A stretch of 13,405 nt of DNA from JBBQIY01 sp964618405 (GCA_964618405.1 CAZUAY010000090.1:1-13405); one strand, 5' to 3'; counted from the first letter of the stretch, positions 1-6,986 are shown. Notes: generated by a model from the sequence alone, not told the origin. Program-made: numbers and translations.

Positions 1-124
1 CACCATAGCCAACAAGGAGTGTCCAATGTCCAAATGAATGATCGCTCGCGAAATCGACGATAATAATCTAAGATCGTAGACGGTCTGACCGATTACAAAA
101 AATAGAGCGTAAGGCGCAGTTTTG
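1..124. other. Left-edge non-coding stretch
   Basis: I see no supportable gene here. A good AAGGAG Shine-Dalgarno-like motif lies at 14-19, but the ATG after it (27) reaches a stop after three codons. Two other ATGs nearby (34 and 38) give only 9 and 13 codons. A frame open from the window edge to TGA at 35-37 could be the last 11 codons of an upstream gene, but nothing supports it. Positions 81-91 contain a small inverted repeat, CGGT-CTG-ACCG, with wording similar to the GATC nonamers that follow. Confidence 0.4.
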
Positions 125-160
125 GATCGGTCGGATCAGACGGATCAGACCGATCATGGA
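125..160 (+). repeat. GATC nonamer tandem array, copy 1
   Basis: GATC begins at 125, 134, 143 and 152, exactly 9 bp apart, giving the units GATCGGTCG, GATCAGACG, GATCAGACC and GATCATGGA. The last unit keeps only the GATC core. The first and last parts also form an inverted repeat: GATCGGTC (125-132) against GACCGATC (148-155), an 8-bp stem with a 15-nt loop. The first 13 bases (125-137) recur exactly at 6936-6948 in a second array with the same 9-bp period. This is a dispersed intergenic repeat whose function is unknown. GATC is the Dam methylase site, but nothing here shows that this host methylates it. Confidence 0.75.
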
Positions 161-176
161 GGACGAGGACGATCCG

Positions 177-232
177 CTGTAGCTGGCTTCGTTGAAGCCG
201 GCCCGGTCCGCGATCACCGATCGCGGCTACAG
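177..232. repeat. Structured repeat predicted as a three-way junction
   Basis: Three nested or adjacent perfect stems use almost every base. The outer stem is CTGTAGC (177-183) with GCTACAG (226-232). Hairpin A is GGCTTC (185-190) with GAAGCC (194-199), loop GTT. Hairpin B is CGCGATC (209-215) with GATCGCG (219-225), loop ACC. Nine G/C-rich bases (200-208) join the two hairpins. All three stems are perfect Watson-Crick pairs, so chance is unlikely. The sequence has the look of a dispersed, palindromic extragenic repeat. No coding frame or U-tract suggests a terminator. It ends one base before the heptamer array begins. Whether it acts as RNA, DNA or merely as a repeat cannot be told from one copy. 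Confidence 0.7.
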
Positions 233-400
233 AACTCGCCACTCACAACTCGCCACTCGCCACTCACAACTCGCCACTCGCCACTCACAACTCGCCATTC
301 GCCACTCACAACTCGCCATTCGCCACTCACAACTCGCCATTCACCACTCGCCACTCACAACTCGCCACTCACAACTCGCCACTCACAACTCGCCACTCCC
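233..400 (+). repeat. Heptamer tandem array, 24 units
   Basis: This is 168 bp of 7-bp units in unbroken phase. The unit types are AACTCGC, CACTCGC, CACTCAC, CATTCGC and CATTCAC, ending in CACTCCC (394-400). Every unit fits (A/C)A(C/T)TC(G/A)C except the last. Higher-order periods of 14 and 21 bp alternate, as in AACTCGC-CACTCAC and AACTCGC-CATTCGC-CACTCAC, so expansion has occurred by whole units. The array contains no stop codon in several frames, so it produces spurious repetitive open frames. Its final base is also the last base of the comF stop codon (minus strand, 400-402). Short tandem heptamers of this kind are known from other bacteria, for example the STRR repeats of heterocystous cyanobacteria. 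Relationship to those is not claimed. Confidence 0.9.
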
Positions 401-1116
401 TAGTCTCTCGCAACCGTGAGCGCGAGCACACGTTCCGCGCCATTCGCTTTGAGTGCGGAGGCGCATTCGGAGAGTGTGGAGCCTGTAGTCATGACATCGT
501 CGACAAGCAGAATGCATCGACCGTATGTCCACGGAAAGAGCGTGGATGGAGACTCGAATGCGCCGTAAACATTCGCTCGGCGTTCTGTTGCATTCATGCG
601 GGTTTGCGTAGGCGTATTACGTGTGCGAACGAGGATCTCTGACAGAACGGGGGTCTTCAGGCGCTTTGAAAGGTGATCGGCAAGCAAACCAGCTTGATTA
701 TAGCCGCGTGTCCGTTCCTTGGTGCGTGAGAGCGGGACGGGACAGAGGCAGTCAATCTTCTCTGTGGAATACTGAGTGATGAGGCATCCTTCAAGCAAGT
801 CTGTGAGCTCATGACAGAGCCAGGTGGCTTTATTGTATTTAAACTTGTGTATCAGGTCGCGTAGGGGGCCCTTGAATTCAGCGGCACTTCGGGCAATGTC
901 AAACTTGGGCTTGAACGTGTGGCAAGGTCCACACTCTGCCACGGCGTTTCCGGCGGCCTCAATCTCCATCATGACTTTACCACATCGCATGCAACAGGTG
1001 ATGGCTGGGCGGATGGAGATAGCAGCGCGACAAGTGCCGCAGAGATGAGTCGGCGAGGGCGCCCCGCATGCTGCGCAGGCGATGGGGTAGAGCAGATCGA
1101 GGATCGCGCTAAACAT
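400..1116 (-). CDS. comF: ComF family phosphoribosyltransferase-like protein
   Basis: A 238-residue protein with the full ComF layout. The N-terminal zinc-finger region has cysteine pairs C14/C17, C26/C29, C42/C45 and C62/C65. A type I phosphoribosyltransferase domain follows, ending in the PRPP-binding loop ILLVDDVMTTGST (residues 202-214), with the acidic pair D206-D207. ComF proteins are needed for uptake of single-stranded DNA during natural transformation in Bacillus and Haemophilus, where ComF partners the ComFA helicase and DprA. Many bacteria carry orphan comF genes with unproven roles, and no other competence gene lies in this window. The ATG (1114-1116) shares one base with the waaA stop in a TAATG overlap, so translational coupling is likely. 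The stop codon abuts the heptamer array. Confidence 0.9.
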   Translation of the reverse strand: MFSAILDLLYPIACAACGAPSPTHLCGTCRAAISIRPAITCCMRCGKVMMEIEAAGNAVAECGPCHTFKPKFDIARSAAEFKGPLRDLIHKFKYNKATWLCHELTDLLEGCLITQYSTEKIDCLCPVPLSRTKERTRGYNQAGLLADHLSKRLKTPVLSEILVRTRNTPTQTRMNATERRANVYGAFESPSTLFPWTYGRCILLVDDVMTTGSTLSECASALKANGAERVLALTVARD

Positions 1117-2426
1117 TAGTAGAGTTCCGCTAGAATTATTTTGGCACTGCGCGCAAGCGCGCCGCGCTGCTGGTCAACAACAGCCTTTGCTCGTGCACCG
1201 AGTTCACGACGTGCAGGTTGGTCAGTCGCGAAATCCGAAACCACTTTTACAAGTGCCTTCGAGTCGGCGATTTCGAGGATGCTGTGTTCGCGACGAAACA
1301 AGTGCATGACGGCGGCAAAGTTCTCGGTATGGGGGCCGGTGATAACGGCTTTGCCAAATGAGGCGGGTTCAATCATATTCTGTCCGCCAATGTTGGGAGC
1401 GAGCGTTTTTCCGACAAAAACAATATCGGCCATCGCATAGAGCGCGAAGAGTTCGCCGGTGGTATCGATCATCAAGATCGTATCAGCCGAGGGTGTTTTT
1501 TTCTCCGTCCTCACTTTCATACGGCTTCGACGCAGACAGGTGAATCCAGCCTCATTGAGTTCGTTTTCTACTTCGTTGCCGCGTTCCATGTGACGAGGTA
1601 CGAGGACGAGACGCAGGTTAGGTGAGAGACGGCGTGCAGCGTCCCAAGCCTTAACGAGTGCCAATTCTTCTCCTGGCCATGTGGATCCACCTAGAAGCAC
1701 CGTATGCGCAGTGGGATCGATTCCTGAAGCGGAGAGCGTTTGCAGCGCGATTGCGCGAGCAGTGTCGGCAAGCAGAGGCACGTCGAACTTAACCGATCCC
1801 ATGACTTGAATTTTTTCAGTAGGCGCACCCGCATCAATGAGGCGATCGCGGTCGATTTCTGACTGCACAAGCAGGGAAGAAAAGCAGTTGAGAACGGGAG
1901 AGAAAAAAACTTTTAATTTTTTATAGCGTGGGGCAGATCGGTCAGAAATTCGTCCATTGACGAGGAGGATTGGAGTGCCTTTGCGTTTCAATGCGCGTAT
2001 CAAATTCGGCCAAAATTCGGATTCGGTTAGCACGAGTGCTTTGGCGTTGATAATGCGCAAAGACCGTCGGATAACATGGGGAAAGTCGATGGGCAGATAG
2101 ATGAGTACATCATCGGGCAGAACGAATTTTTCACAGACTGCATGTCCGGTTGAACTCGTGGTGGAAAGAATGAACGATTCCTGGGGAGCGAGTCTGCGTA
2201 GTTCCTGAAGGACGCTTCCCGCGAGCGTGGCTTCGCCCACGCTGACAGCGTGTACCCAGATTCGCGGCTTTTCGGAAAGGCGCGCAGCGGTTTCAGGAGA
2301 GAACTTGCCGAGACGTTGTCCGAAGTCCGTTTTGTATCCACCACGTTTCCGCATGCGAGCGATGAACGTCGGCAGCATGAGCGTGTAGCCGACTGCAAAA
2401 AAAATATTATAAAAAAACCAGCGCAT
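1116..2426 (-). CDS. waaA: 3-deoxy-D-manno-octulosonic acid (Kdo) transferase
   Basis: A 436-residue GT30 glycosyltransferase (WaaA/KdtA). It transfers one or more Kdo residues from CMP-Kdo to the lipid A precursor on the inner face of the cytoplasmic membrane, the first step of LPS core synthesis. Visible features are an N-terminal hydrophobic anchor (about residues 3-24), the family's RLGKF segment near 38-42, the HAVSVGEA motif near 59-66 opening the N-terminal domain, TESEFWPN near 133-140, and the C-terminal nucleotide-sugar domain with VPRHMERG, GELFALYAMAD and the GGQNMIEPASFGKAVITGP region. Length is normal for the family (E. coli about 425). The ATG is one base after the stop of the upstream unrecognised gene and its TAA overlaps the comF start, so all three probably form one operon. 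How many Kdo units it adds cannot be read from the sequence. Confidence 0.95.
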   Translation of the reverse strand: MRWFFYNIFFAVGYTLMLPTFIARMRKRGGYKTDFGQRLGKFSPETAARLSEKPRIWVHAVSVGEATLAGSVLQELRRLAPQESFILSTTSSTGHAVCEKFVLPDDVLIYLPIDFPHVIRRSLRIINAKALVLTESEFWPNLIRALKRKGTPILLVNGRISDRSAPRYKKLKVFFSPVLNCFSSLLVQSEIDRDRLIDAGAPTEKIQVMGSVKFDVPLLADTARAIALQTLSASGIDPTAHTVLLGGSTWPGEELALVKAWDAARRLSPNLRLVLVPRHMERGNEVENELNEAGFTCLRRSRMKVRTEKKTPSADTILMIDTTGELFALYAMADIVFVGKTLAPNIGGQNMIEPASFGKAVITGPHTENFAAVMHLFRREHSILEIADSKALVKVVSDFATDQPARRELGARAKAVVDQQRGALARSAKIILAELY

Positions 2427-2427
2427 G

Positions 2428-3363
2428 TTAGTTCGTTACCTCGAGAGTGTATCCCAGAATCACGTCGTTGAATTCAAGCGTTTGGCTGCCTTCGGGACCG
2501 ATTTGTTCAAAGGTGTAGATTCGGTTCGCAACGGTATCGTGCCAAATCGCGGCTTTGCCATTTTGCCAGCGATGGCGCTTAGCGCGACCGCTGTTGTGTT
2601 TGGACGGTGCGTTGTAGGTGATCAGCCTTCCCTCACAGCCGCTAATGTGGCAGGGTGTAGACACTTCCACCTCTATGGAATGCGAACGCAAAAAAGGCGT
2701 ATAAAAGGTGGTGAGATCGTGTTTGCCGAGGATCATGCTGGCCAGCCCCCAGCGCCGAAAGGTGACTCGACGTTTTGATATTTCGCTTTCAAAGCTCATC
2801 GTGATATTGGCTGGAAAGACGATGATATCGCCGATCTGGTAGTCCCGAGGAAGCACGTGGTGTATGCCGTATAGATTATATTCGCAGCGAGCGTCATCCT
2901 TGTTAAAATCGCAGGATTCGAGAATGGGACGAATGATGTTTTCGCGATCTGCTTTGGACGAGTAGCCTTCGAAGACCCACCGGATCTGATGTCCGCTTTT
3001 GGGATCATAACCCACGGCCTGGCAGGGAAGCGATTCATCAAGCCACCCAACGAGGAAGTGTCCAACCTTGGCGGTGCGTATAGCCGCTGGACGGAGCTTC
3101 CGAGGGTTTTCTTGGCCGATGAGGTGCTCGGTAAAAAGGCGGGTCATCGTGGCGAGAGGATCTGGTTCATGGCTACAGCGCTCCCAGCTCACGACACCCT
3201 GAAGACCCTGACGCGTATTCAATTCGAGACGTCCTGCGTTGACATCCCCCGAATCAGAGGTAACCTCCCAATCGGCGGGAACGACAGCTCTGATATGGTG
3301 CCAAGCGAATGTGTTGCAAATCTTCCTTTGGGAGGGCGTCTTATTCTGTTGCGATTTCTTCAT
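2428..3363 (-). CDS. Unrecognised protein with duplicated two-part domain
   Basis: I do not recognise this 311-residue protein. It appears to be two copies of the same unit. Part A1 (about 21-81) contains IRAVVPADWEV and then alternating strands ending GLQGVVSWERC. Part A2 (about 162-225) repeats the pattern with IHHVLPRDYQI and RRVTFRRWGLA. Part B1 (about 100-154) and part B2 (about 243-311) each have a strand such as HQIRWVFEG or NRIYTFEQI followed by a segment ending in an Asn/Asp-rich stretch and ILESCDF or ILGYTL. The fold is predicted mostly beta. There is no signal peptide or membrane helix from the chosen ATG, so it is probably cytoplasmic. An upstream TTG (3450) would add 29 residues but has no Shine-Dalgarno; the ATG also lacks a clear one. 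The gene sits 1 bp before waaA, suggesting co-expression, not necessarily shared function. Confidence 0.75.
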   Translation of the reverse strand: MKKSQQNKTPSQRKICNTFAWHHIRAVVPADWEVTSDSGDVNAGRLELNTRQGLQGVVSWERCSHEPDPLATMTRLFTEHLIGQENPRKLRPAAIRTAKVGHFLVGWLDESLPCQAVGYDPKSGHQIRWVFEGYSSKADRENIIRPILESCDFNKDDARCEYNLYGIHHVLPRDYQIGDIIVFPANITMSFESEISKRRVTFRRWGLASMILGKHDLTTFYTPFLRSHSIEVEVSTPCHISGCEGRLITYNAPSKHNSGRAKRHRWQNGKAAIWHDTVANRIYTFEQIGPEGSQTLEFNDVILGYTLEVTN

Positions 3364-3488
3364 ACGGATAATATGCTGAATTCGGGCTTGTTCTGCAAGG
3401 AAAGAAATAAAGAGCCGAGCGAGTAAAGCGTTGGAAGTGAAAATGTGCAAACACGATAGGGTGATTGCGGAAATCTAAGCTCACGACA

Positions 3489-3525
3489 ACAAAAAACCCT
3501 CGCAAGCTATTGCCGTGCAGGGGTT
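3489..3525 (-). terminator. Rho-independent terminator after tRNA-Met
   Basis: Read on the minus strand, AACCC pairs with GGGTT (3521-3525 with 3497-3501 or adjacent). A 2x2 internal loop and a GCA/TGC stem lie inside, and six U residues follow (A run on the + strand at 3491-3496). It lies just downstream of the tRNA 3' end, where a terminator is expected, and would separate the tRNA from the unrecognised gene and waaA. The stem is imperfect, so strength is uncertain. Confidence 0.6.
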
Positions 3526-3532
3526 GTAAAGA

Positions 3533-3608
3533 TGGTGGCGGGAGAGGGACTCGAACCCCCGACCGATGGATTATGATTCCAGTGCTCTACCGACTGAGCT
3601 ATCCCGCC
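3533..3608 (-). tRNA. tRNA-Met (CAU), elongator type
   Basis: A complete cloverleaf reads on the minus strand. The acceptor stem is GGCGGGA/TCCCGCC, the D stem GCTC/GAGC, and the T arm has GTTCGAGTC. The anticodon loop is ATCATAA with CAU at its centre. The discriminator is A and the CCA end is encoded (TGG on the + strand at 3533-3535). The paired first acceptor position (G1-C72) argues against initiator tRNA. The alternative CAU tRNA is tRNA-Ile2, modified by TilS. The body resembles elongator Met more, but identity elements were not checked by model. The base pair at the foot of the anticodon stem (27-43) is a C/U mismatch. Confidence 0.92.
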
Positions 3609-3629
3609 TTTGGGTTGTGAACGGAACGA

Positions 3630-3659
3630 AATCTATCAAAGAACATGGGCTTTCGTCAA
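3630..3659 (-). promoter_or_regulatory. Predicted promoter of tRNA-Met
   Basis: On the minus strand a TTGACG -35 box (3654-3659) lies 18 bp before a TAGATT -10 box (3630-3635). The tRNA begins 22 bp beyond the -10 box, leaving room for a short 5' leader that RNase P would remove. The -35 is five of six to the sigma-70 consensus and the -10 is four of six. Confidence 0.45.
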
Positions 3660-3684
3660 TGGTAAAAAACGGTTTGAGAAAATC

Positions 3685-3714
3685 TTGATGGAATGAGGTA
3701 ATTTATGGCATAAT
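3685..3714 (+). promoter_or_regulatory. Predicted gatCAB promoter with extended -10
   Basis: A TTGATG -35 box (3685-3690) is followed after 18 bp by CATAAT (3709-3714). A TG one base upstream of the -10 (3706-3707) makes the extended form TGnCATAAT. The gatC ATG is 36 bp beyond. It is divergent from the tRNA-Met promoter and probably drives gatC-gatA-gatB and perhaps tmk-dnaG. Confidence 0.5.
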
Positions 3715-3750
3715 GATAACCTTTAAGTTTATATCCATTTTGGAGAATCT

Positions 3751-4050
3751 ATGGTCGAAGTTAAAAACACGGTTCGTATTGATGTCGCACGAATCTGCGA
3801 ATTAGCACATTTCGACATGCCGAGTGAAGAGATGGCCCAATTTCAGGGCCAACTCGAACACATCCTCGGCTATGTTGCGAAGTTGAAAGAATTAAATTTA
3901 GACGGAATTGAGCCGACCCTGTACGGTCAGCCGGTGGAAAATGTCTTTCGAGAAGATGTCACCGAGCCGAGTCTCGACCCTGCCGATGTCATTGCGAACG
4001 CGCCGGAGAGCATCGGCGGTGAATTTAAAGTACCGAAAATTGTGGAGTGA
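3751..4050 (+). CDS. gatC: Asp-tRNA(Asn)/Glu-tRNA(Gln) amidotransferase subunit C
   Basis: A 99-residue GatC, the small subunit that wraps around GatA and stabilises the GatCAB trimer. The family signature is clear: an N-terminal helix with VARICELAHF, a helical segment around LEHILGYVAKLKELNLDGIEPT, and the C-terminal LDPADVIANAPE followed by FKVPKIVE. Length is typical (about 95-100). The ATG at 3751 follows GGAG (3742-3745) with a 5-base spacer, the clearest Shine-Dalgarno in the window. It heads a gatC-gatA-gatB operon; its TGA lies within the overlap with the possible GTG start of gatA. The complex allows the cell to make Gln-tRNA(Gln) and/or Asn-tRNA(Asn) from misacylated tRNAs. Confidence 0.96.
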   Translation: MVEVKNTVRIDVARICELAHFDMPSEEMAQFQGQLEHILGYVAKLKELNLDGIEPTLYGQPVENVFREDVTEPSLDPADVIANAPESIGGEFKVPKIVE

Positions 4051-4052
4051 GC

Positions 4053-5501
4053 ATGTCGATTAATATTGGACAGATGACCCTGGTGAAGGCCACTGAAGGT
4101 CTTCGAAAAAAAACGTTTTCCTCCATTGAGCTGACTCAGGCCGTTCTCGATTCGATAACGGAAAAAGACACTGCCATCGGTGCCTACTTGACCGTAGATG
4201 CGAGGGGCGCACTGAAAGGTGCAGCAGCGGCAGATGCCCGTCGCGCCGCTGGCGAGGATAACCCACTCCTGGGCGTTCCGTTAGCGATGAAGGATATCTT
4301 CAACGTGAAGGGACAACCCTGCACCTGTGCTTCTAAAATTTTGGAAGGCTATATTGCGCCTTACGATGCAACGGTTATCCAGCGACTCAAAGCGGCTGGT
4401 GCCATCCCGACCGGCCGTACCAATATGGACGAACTTGCCATGGGGACGTCAACAGAGCACAGCGCGTATCAGGTGACACGTAACCCTGTTGATCTGACGC
4501 GCGTTCCGGGCGGCTCGAGTGGCGGTTCAGCCGCTGCGGTTGCGGGTGGACTGGCGATTGCCTCCATGGCAACCGACACAGGCGGCTCGATTCGCCAGCC
4601 GGCGTCTTTCTGTGGATGTGTTGGCGTGAAGCCTTCATACGGGCGTGTTTCACGCTACGGTGTGGCAGCGTATGCCTCTTCTCTCGACCAAGTTGGATCG
4701 ATTACGAAAACGGTTGAAGATGCGGCACTCCTTCTTCAGACGATTGCAGGACGCGATGCGCATGATCAGACGACGCTCGACGAACCCGTTCCAAATTATG
4801 TTGAAATGCTAAAAGGTGCAACCCTGAAGGGATTGCGCATCGGCGTTCCAAAAGAGTATTTCATAGACGGAGCTGATCTTGAGGTTATGACGCAGGTACG
4901 ACATGCTATCGATCTGTGTGCTAAAGGTGGTGCTGAGATTCATGAAATCAGTCTTCCACACACAGACTATGCGGTTGCTGTTTATTACATTTGCTCGACA
5001 GCTGAGGCCTCTGCTAACCTCGCTCGCTTAGACGGCGTTCGATACGGCCGCCGGCGCGGTTCTCCTGAAGGCGGAATTCAAGAGATGTATGACCGGACGC
5101 GTACCGATGGATTCGGTGACGAAGTGAAGCGTCGCATCATTTTGGGGACATTTGTGCTCAGCAGCGGTTACTATGATGCTTACTACAATCGAGCGCTGAA
5201 GGCTCGGACGCTGATTCGTCAGGATTTTGACAAGGCTTTCACCACGTGTGACGTGCTGATGGCGCCCGTGTCACCGACAGCGGCGTACAAGTTAAATTCA
5301 ACAATGGATGATCCTCTGAAAGCCTACTTGGGGGATATCTTTACGGTTTCGACCAACCTTGCGGGAATCTGTGGGATGTCCCTCCCGTGCGGCAAAACAT
5401 CTGAGAACTTGCCTGTAGGTCTTCAGATTCTCGGGCCTGCATTTGGAGAAGTAGCGATGCTTCGTGCGGCTGAAGCGTGCGGAAGGGAGCTTGGCCTATG
5501 A
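4053..5501 (+). CDS. gatA: Asp-tRNA(Asn)/Glu-tRNA(Gln) amidotransferase subunit A
   Basis: A 482-residue amidase-signature protein that hydrolyses glutamine and passes ammonia to GatB. The Ser-cis-Ser-Lys triad is intact: K80 in LAMKDIF, S155 in PGGSSGGSAAA and S179 in DTGGSIRQPA. The family's VGVKPSYGRVSRYGV and SLDQVG segments follow, and YYNRALK lies further on. I chose the ATG at 4053, which has GGAG at 4044-4047 with a 5-base spacer. A GTG at 4047 overlaps the gatC stop and would add only two residues (M-S). The TGA at 5499-5501 overlaps the gatB ATG (ATGA), so the two are probably translationally coupled. No key residue is missing. Confidence 0.96.
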   Translation: MSINIGQMTLVKATEGLRKKTFSSIELTQAVLDSITEKDTAIGAYLTVDARGALKGAAAADARRAAGEDNPLLGVPLAMKDIFNVKGQPCTCASKILEGYIAPYDATVIQRLKAAGAIPTGRTNMDELAMGTSTEHSAYQVTRNPVDLTRVPGGSSGGSAAAVAGGLAIASMATDTGGSIRQPASFCGCVGVKPSYGRVSRYGVAAYASSLDQVGSITKTVEDAALLLQTIAGRDAHDQTTLDEPVPNYVEMLKGATLKGLRIGVPKEYFIDGADLEVMTQVRHAIDLCAKGGAEIHEISLPHTDYAVAVYYICSTAEASANLARLDGVRYGRRRGSPEGGIQEMYDRTRTDGFGDEVKRRIILGTFVLSSGYYDAYYNRALKARTLIRQDFDKAFTTCDVLMAPVSPTAAYKLNSTMDDPLKAYLGDIFTVSTNLAGICGMSLPCGKTSENLPVGLQILGPAFGEVAMLRAAEACGRELGL

Positions 5502-6928
5502 AATACCTCGTATCAATTGGTCTCGAAACCCATGTTCAGCTCAAGACGAAGTCCAAGATGTTCTGTGGCTGTGCACCGTCGTTTGCTGCAGAGCCGAACT
5601 CGAACGTCTGCCCGATCTGTCTCGGCTATCCCGGTGCCTTGCCCGCGATGAATCGCGAGGCCGTGAAGCTCACCGTTTTGTCCGGACTCATGCTCGGCTG
5701 CAAGATCAGCCCGTACAGCAAGTTTGATCGTAAAAATTATTTCTATCCTGATGCTTCAAAGAACTATCAAATCTCGCAATTTGACATGCCGCTTTGCATG
5801 GGCGGTGGTGTTGATATTACCGTGCCGAGCGGAAGCAAGCGTATCAACCTCACCCGTATTCATCTCGAGGAAGACGTTGCGAAGAGTACGCATCATCCAC
5901 GATGCAGTGGTGTTGATTTCAATCGGTGCGGCACGGCGCTCATGGAGATTGTCTCTGAGCCCGAGATGTCATCAGCCGCAGAAGCGATTGCTTACCTTCG
6001 GGTGCTGAAGCAGGTTCTCGTTTACACGGGTGTCAGCGACTGCAACCTTGAAGAAGGCAACATGCGTTGCGACGTGAACATCAGCATTCGGCTCAAGGAA
6101 ACTGACTCGCTTGGCACGAAGGTTGAGATCAAGAACATGAACTCGTTCAGCCACATCCAGTCGGCACTCCACTACGAGATTGATCGGCAGGAGCGAGTCC
6201 TTGCCAGTGGCGGTTCCCTCGTGCAGGAAACCCGCAGGTGGGATCCCGATGTGGGTGAAACGGCGTCCATGCGGTCTAAGGAAAACGCGCATGACTATCG
6301 CTATTTCCCCGAGCCGGATCTGCTTCCGATTGTGTTGCCCGTTGAGCTGGTAGCCGAGTGGAGCAAGCTGTTACCTGAGATGCCTGAGAACAAGCGCGTC
6401 CGCTTTGTCGAACAGTATGGCTTGCCAGAGTATGATGCAAAGGTGCTTTGTGCACAACTCCCGGTCGCGAACTTTTTCGAATCCTCCGTTTCGCTCGGTG
6501 CGCCAGCAAAAGCAGCCTCAAACTGGATTATGACGGACGTGCTGCGTCTTCTCGGACAAACCGAAAAGGATATCACAGAAGTTCCACTTACGGCCGAAGC
6601 ATTCGCTTCGCTCCTGAAGTTGCTGGAGGCCAATGCCATTAACATGCCGGTCGCCAAGGCGCTGCTCGACGAGATTTTCGAGAAGGGTGGTGATCCTGCC
6701 GCGTTGGTCAAAGAGCGTGGATTGGCACAGGTGAGTGACACCGGCGCAATCGATCAGCTTGCGCGCGAGGTTATTGCAGCGCATCCGAAGGTTGTCGAAG
6801 ATCTGAAAGGTGGCAAGGCGGCGGCGCTACAGTTCTTGGTCGGACAAGTCATGAAGCTTAGCCGTGGCAAGGCGAATCCGAAAATGGCGGGCGACACGAT
6901 AGAACGACTTCTCGAGATCACGAAGTAG
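5498..6928 (+). CDS. gatB: Asp-tRNA(Asn)/Glu-tRNA(Gln) amidotransferase subunit B
   Basis: A 476-residue GatB, the tRNA-binding subunit that phosphorylates the side chain of the misacylated Glu or Asp and then amidates it with ammonia from GatA. The N-terminal catalytic core has IGLETHVQL, zinc cysteines C23, C25, C38 and C41 (CGC then CPIC), FDRKNYFYPDASKNYQISQ, and IHLEEDVAKSTH. The C-terminal third is the helical YqeY-like tRNA-binding tail ending in LVGQVMKLSRGKANPKMA. The ATG at 5498 was chosen because it forms an ATGA overlap with gatA and has AAGGGAG seven bases upstream; a GTG at 5477 would add seven unconserved residues. The TAG stop is followed after seven bases by the second GATC nonamer array. 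Confidence 0.97.
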   Translation: MKYLVSIGLETHVQLKTKSKMFCGCAPSFAAEPNSNVCPICLGYPGALPAMNREAVKLTVLSGLMLGCKISPYSKFDRKNYFYPDASKNYQISQFDMPLCMGGGVDITVPSGSKRINLTRIHLEEDVAKSTHHPRCSGVDFNRCGTALMEIVSEPEMSSAAEAIAYLRVLKQVLVYTGVSDCNLEEGNMRCDVNISIRLKETDSLGTKVEIKNMNSFSHIQSALHYEIDRQERVLASGGSLVQETRRWDPDVGETASMRSKENAHDYRYFPEPDLLPIVLPVELVAEWSKLLPEMPENKRVRFVEQYGLPEYDAKVLCAQLPVANFFESSVSLGAPAKAASNWIMTDVLRLLGQTEKDITEVPLTAEAFASLLKLLEANAINMPVAKALLDEIFEKGGDPAALVKERGLAQVSDTGAIDQLAREVIAAHPKVVEDLKGGKAAALQFLVGQVMKLSRGKANPKMAGDTIERLLEITK

Positions 6929-6935
6929 GGGTTAT

Positions 6936-6971
6936 GATCGGTCGGATCCGCCCGATCTGACGGATCTGTTC
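6936..6971 (+). repeat. GATC nonamer tandem array, copy 2
   Basis: GATC begins at 6936, 6945, 6954 and 6963, exactly 9 bp apart, giving GATCGGTCG, GATCCGCCC, GATCTGACG and GATCTGTTC. The first 13 bases equal 125-137. A hairpin is possible between GTCGGATC (6941-6948) and GATCTGAC (6954-6961), with loop CGCCC and one G-U pair. No U-tract follows, so it is not a typical terminator. It begins seven bases after the gatB stop codon. Confidence 0.75.
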
Positions 6972-6986
6972 CAACCCTTCGCGTTC

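Noticed and set aside
2..37. End of an upstream gene at the left edge
   Set aside because: Only eleven codons are visible and nothing identifies them.
233..400. Possible CRISPR array
   Set aside because: The repeats are 7 bp with no unique spacers and no cas genes nearby.
122..419. Long repetitive open frames of 75-93 codons on the + strand
   Set aside because: They are open because the heptamer unit contains no stop in these frames; the peptides are only repeat translations with no start signal or family likeness.
2989..3426. 145-codon open frame on the + strand opposite the unrecognised gene
   Set aside because: It lies antisense to a gene with an internal duplication and operon spacing; no family likeness and no ribosome-binding site.
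3364..3450. TTG start adding 29 residues to the unrecognised protein
   Set aside because: No Shine-Dalgarno and no recognisable conserved segment in the extension; the duplicated unit begins well after the ATG.
5477..5497. Upstream GTG start for gatB
   Set aside because: Adds seven unconserved residues; the ATG at 5498 has a Shine-Dalgarno and a coupled ATGA overlap.
6941..6961. Hairpin after gatB as a terminator
   Set aside because: No U-tract follows the stem and it is part of the nonamer array; transcription may continue into tmk.
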